Both the position numbers and the translations under genes were made by a program. 64,000 nt of DNA, from assembly GCF_023343835.1 (NCBI RefSeq), contig NC_064440.1:30945537-31009536 (forward strand), written 5' to 3'. Under the pieces are notes generated by a model. That model saw only the letters and a list, made by a program, of their open reading frames with translations, did not search any database and was not told the origin of the DNA. The DNA is from Lagopus muta (taxonomy: Eukaryota; Chordata; Aves; Galliformes; Phasianidae). Below are positions 61,902 to 64,000 of this stretch, piece after piece (the first letter of the stretch is position 1; each line of letters starts with the position of its first letter).

Positions 61902-62659
61902 AAAGAACTCAAGCAGTCCCTGAAAAGAGCAACTAACTGTATGTATGATCCTTGCGATATACGGAGCGTTAGCATATAATTTATGTTTATTAGACACTAT
62001 GAGGTTCAATAAATCATTGTTTTCATTTGTAGAGCATTATTAGAGCAGTGATTTAACTGAGGGAATTCTTCCTCATGGCCCATAGGAGTGAAAGGTTAAT
62101 GGCATAATGTATTCCTATAAAACAAATAGTAGACTTCCCCCATCCCTCAGCCAGCAGGTGGTAAATTAGCAGGTAATAAAGTGTGTATGTAATCTGCATT
62201 CACAGGCCAATAAATAACGTTCAGGGGCCAGTTGTACCTGCTCCAGTTGACAGTACATCAGGGGGACTGTACAGCTCCACAGCAGTATGGGAAAGGTACG
62301 GGGACCAAAGGGAGCTGCTGCTGCAACAGCCTGACTTGAACACTGATATATGCCAGATTCCAACAAAAGCAGCACACCTAGGATATTGCAGCAGTGCTCA
62401 TAAATCCCATACCGTGCTATAATAAAGTACGGCTCCTACATGTGGCAAACACACACTGCCTTGTTCCCTTCGGCTCCTGACATTTACTCTGCTATCCTAT
62501 TAACACTGGTGGCATTTCAGTCAGGTACTGGAATAAGCTGAGGAAAAAAATAGCGTAATATGCGATGAAGGACAAACTAAAAAAAAAAAACAAAAAAACA
62601 AAAAAAAAAACACACCTAAAATAGCATGCTACCTCTTGCTCTGAAAGCAGAGTGTATTA
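61902..62659. other. unique sequence with an A/CA-rich tract
   Basis: No gene recognised. CCAGCAGGTGG at 62151-62161 matches the core of the CTCF motif, but the following bases (TAA) do not, so it is not called as a site. An A-rich tract with C interruptions occupies 62579-62612. Confidence 0.5.
62579..62612. repeat. interrupted poly-A (A/C)
   Basis: A12-C-A7-C-A10 followed by CACACC. Confidence 0.9.
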
Positions 62660-62820
62660 CCCACGTATTCCTACGGACGGGACTCACAGCACGGGTTAAC
62701 GCAGGCACGCCCTTCCCGCCCAGCGCTCCGCAACAGCCGAACGCCGCTGAGCTGCAGCCGGGGCGCGAGGAGAGCGCCTGGATTTGACCTATTGGCTAAA
62801 CAGTCCTGCGAAAAGCAAAG
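62660..62820. promoter_or_regulatory. CpG-dense core, possible promoter/CpG-island shoulder
   Basis: About 19 CpG dinucleotides in roughly 160 bp (for example CGCCCAGCGCTCCGCAACAG and CCGGGGCGCGAGG), against a CpG-poor background outside the 10-bp array. GC content is visibly higher than in flanking DNA. No TATA box, splice donor or reading frame assigns it to a gene. The minus-strand open frame across it (114 codons) is not recognisable. Confidence 0.45.
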
Positions 62821-63107
62821 AAATACGCGGCCTTGCTTTCCGTTTTGATAAAGGGATGTGAGGGCAGGCTTCAAGACTGCGAAACTTTTTTCTTTTGTAT
62901 ATCTCCCCGTTCCATCGCCGCTATCTGGGAGCGCGCACCTTCGTGAACAACTCTTTTTACGGCTGAAAGGCTGAAAGATTTCATCAAAAATCCGACCAAC
63001 ACCGTGAGAGCTCACTGAGATGCCTCACAGCTTCAATGCACGAGTGCAAATGCCTGAGTTAACAATGGCTCGTTAGAGGGTCCTTATCGCTTCCACAGGG
63101 ATTGCGG

Positions 63108-63118
63108 ATGACTCAGCA
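63108..63118. promoter_or_regulatory. NF-E2 / AP-1-type motif ATGACTCAGCA
   Basis: A perfect match to the extended RTGACTCAGCA element bound by NF-E2/NRF2-small MAF and, through TGACTCA, by AP-1. It lies in the CpG-enriched right edge. An 11-bp match is unlikely at one given spot but not rare over a genome. Confidence 0.4.
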
Positions 63119-63652
63119 CGACAGCTTTTACCTGTGACAAAAGGGACGTCCTGGAGCCCTGTTGAGCTCAGAGTCCCACCGAACGCTCTGCTTCTGCCTT
63201 CTGCTCCAAAATAAAGCGCATAATTATTTGGATCTACAGAAATGGGTATAACTAGAGGGTACACCCATCAGAGCTGCACGTACATGCAAGCACTGGCTTT
63301 GCCCCGGCAGCGTAGCAGCCCTCTGGCACTCAACTCGTGCCTTTCAACACCTGTGCATCAGGACAGGCGTTTTGCTTCGTCTCAATTAGCTGTGGAGCGG
63401 CTTCCACCTGTTAGCAACAACAGAAGAACATTTTGCAAAGAAAAAAAAACCCACCAAAGGCCAACCTAACATTTCCCTTCATGGCTGACAAGCAGTATCT
63501 ACTTACTGTAGAGAACACGCTCCAAAAGACGCCTAAAAGCGTATTCGTCGCAGTGCTTTGCAGACGCCAAAACGACGCTTCCATTACTTTGCAGCCGTTC
63601 CACAGCACGTGCCTGGGGATGACGGAAATGGCTGCCCCTACTTGTGCTTGCC

Positions 63653-63662
63653 AAATGGCGGC
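63653..63662. promoter_or_regulatory. YY1-like motif AAATGGCGGC
   Basis: Matches the core ATGGCGGC of the YY1 consensus, which in vertebrates is often found at or just downstream of transcription starts. Supports the promoter reading only weakly. Confidence 0.35.
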
Positions 63663-64000
63663 CTGAGCTCTTAACTAATTGCGCTGTAACAAGAGAGCGA
63701 TACCGGCCGATAAACTCCATGTTGAACCGGACCGCAGCTTTAGAAGAGCCCATTAAGACCAATCCGCAACTAATAATGACATCAAGAAACAACAACAACA
63801 AAGCACCAGGGAGGAAAAGGTGAAGGACAATAAAGCACCAGCAAAGCCTATTGCCCCGCGTGCTCGGCGTTGTTCCGAAGACGTTAAAACCAATTCAAAT
63901 GCAGCAATGCCTTAAGTACGGCACAAGGCTCGCTGTCACCTCCTCCACCTGCCTGCCACCAGTCTGCGGAACCCTTCGTGCTCTACTCATCCTTCCAGTG

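Larger units (their letters stand above)
62821..64000. other. moderately CpG-enriched right edge, no exon identified
   Basis: CpGs remain more frequent than in the rest of the window, with clusters near 62905-62945, 63525-63605, 63645-63735 and 63855-63990. The region could be upstream or 5' untranslated sequence of a gene lying to the right, or on the minus strand with its body to the left. Neither can be shown here. Open frames of up to 100 codons are unrecognised. Confidence 0.4.

Noticed and set aside
62151-62161. CTCF site (CCAGCAGGTGG)
   Set aside because: The core matches, but the essential GC-rich continuation is absent (TAAATT follows).

Overview
The window looks like avian nuclear DNA, most likely galliform (chicken-like). 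It is AT-rich, and its only abundant interspersed repeat is the LINE family CR1: at least a dozen short, 3'-end, 5'-truncated pieces in both orientations, several still ending in the ATTCTATGATTCT/ATTCTGTG-type CR1 tail. I saw no mammalian-type SINE. Species and chromosome cannot be fixed from the sequence alone. I found no protein-coding exon, tRNA, rRNA or known microRNA that I can defend. The window reads as intergenic or deep-intronic DNA. Every long open frame either lies inside a tandem repeat or is no longer than chance allows over six frames of 64 kb.

Layout. (1) 1-8 kb is rich in tandem repeats. It holds a purine hexamer array (131-235), a minisatellite of about 105 bp at 1393-2401 arranged as A-A-B trimers of about 315 bp, and a very large array of a 10-bp unit at 4181-7690. 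This last array reverses orientation at about 5980. The left arm reads GCACGCTCTT/GCACGCCGTT and the right arm reads its reverse complement AAGAGCGTGC/AACGGCGTGC, so together they form a quasi-palindrome of about 3.5 kb. (2) 7.7-23.7 kb is mostly unique AT-rich sequence with one old CR1 tail (16987-17205) and a probable fossil DNA-transposon fragment near 18.6 kb. (3) 23.7-48.9 kb carries most of the CR1 pieces, including a CR1 nested inside an older, opposite-strand CR1 (46031-46487) and two abutting CR1 tails at 38.6 kb. (4) 49-61.8 kb is about 13 kb with no recognised interspersed repeat. (5) 62.66-64.0 kb becomes clearly CpG-richer, with a dense core at 62.66-62.82 kb, a perfect NF-E2/AP-1-type motif and a YY1-like motif. 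It may be the shoulder of a promoter or CpG island that continues beyond the right edge.

The one truly unusual object is the inverted 10-bp minisatellite. Its arms are homogeneous near the centre and decayed at the outer edges, largely by CpG-to-TpG/CpA change. TT recurs every helical turn, all frames are open on the sense strand of each arm, and any transcript crossing the centre would fold into a long hairpin. I have no evidence that it encodes a protein or system. It is best treated as a structural or epigenetic curiosity that first needs checking against assembly error.
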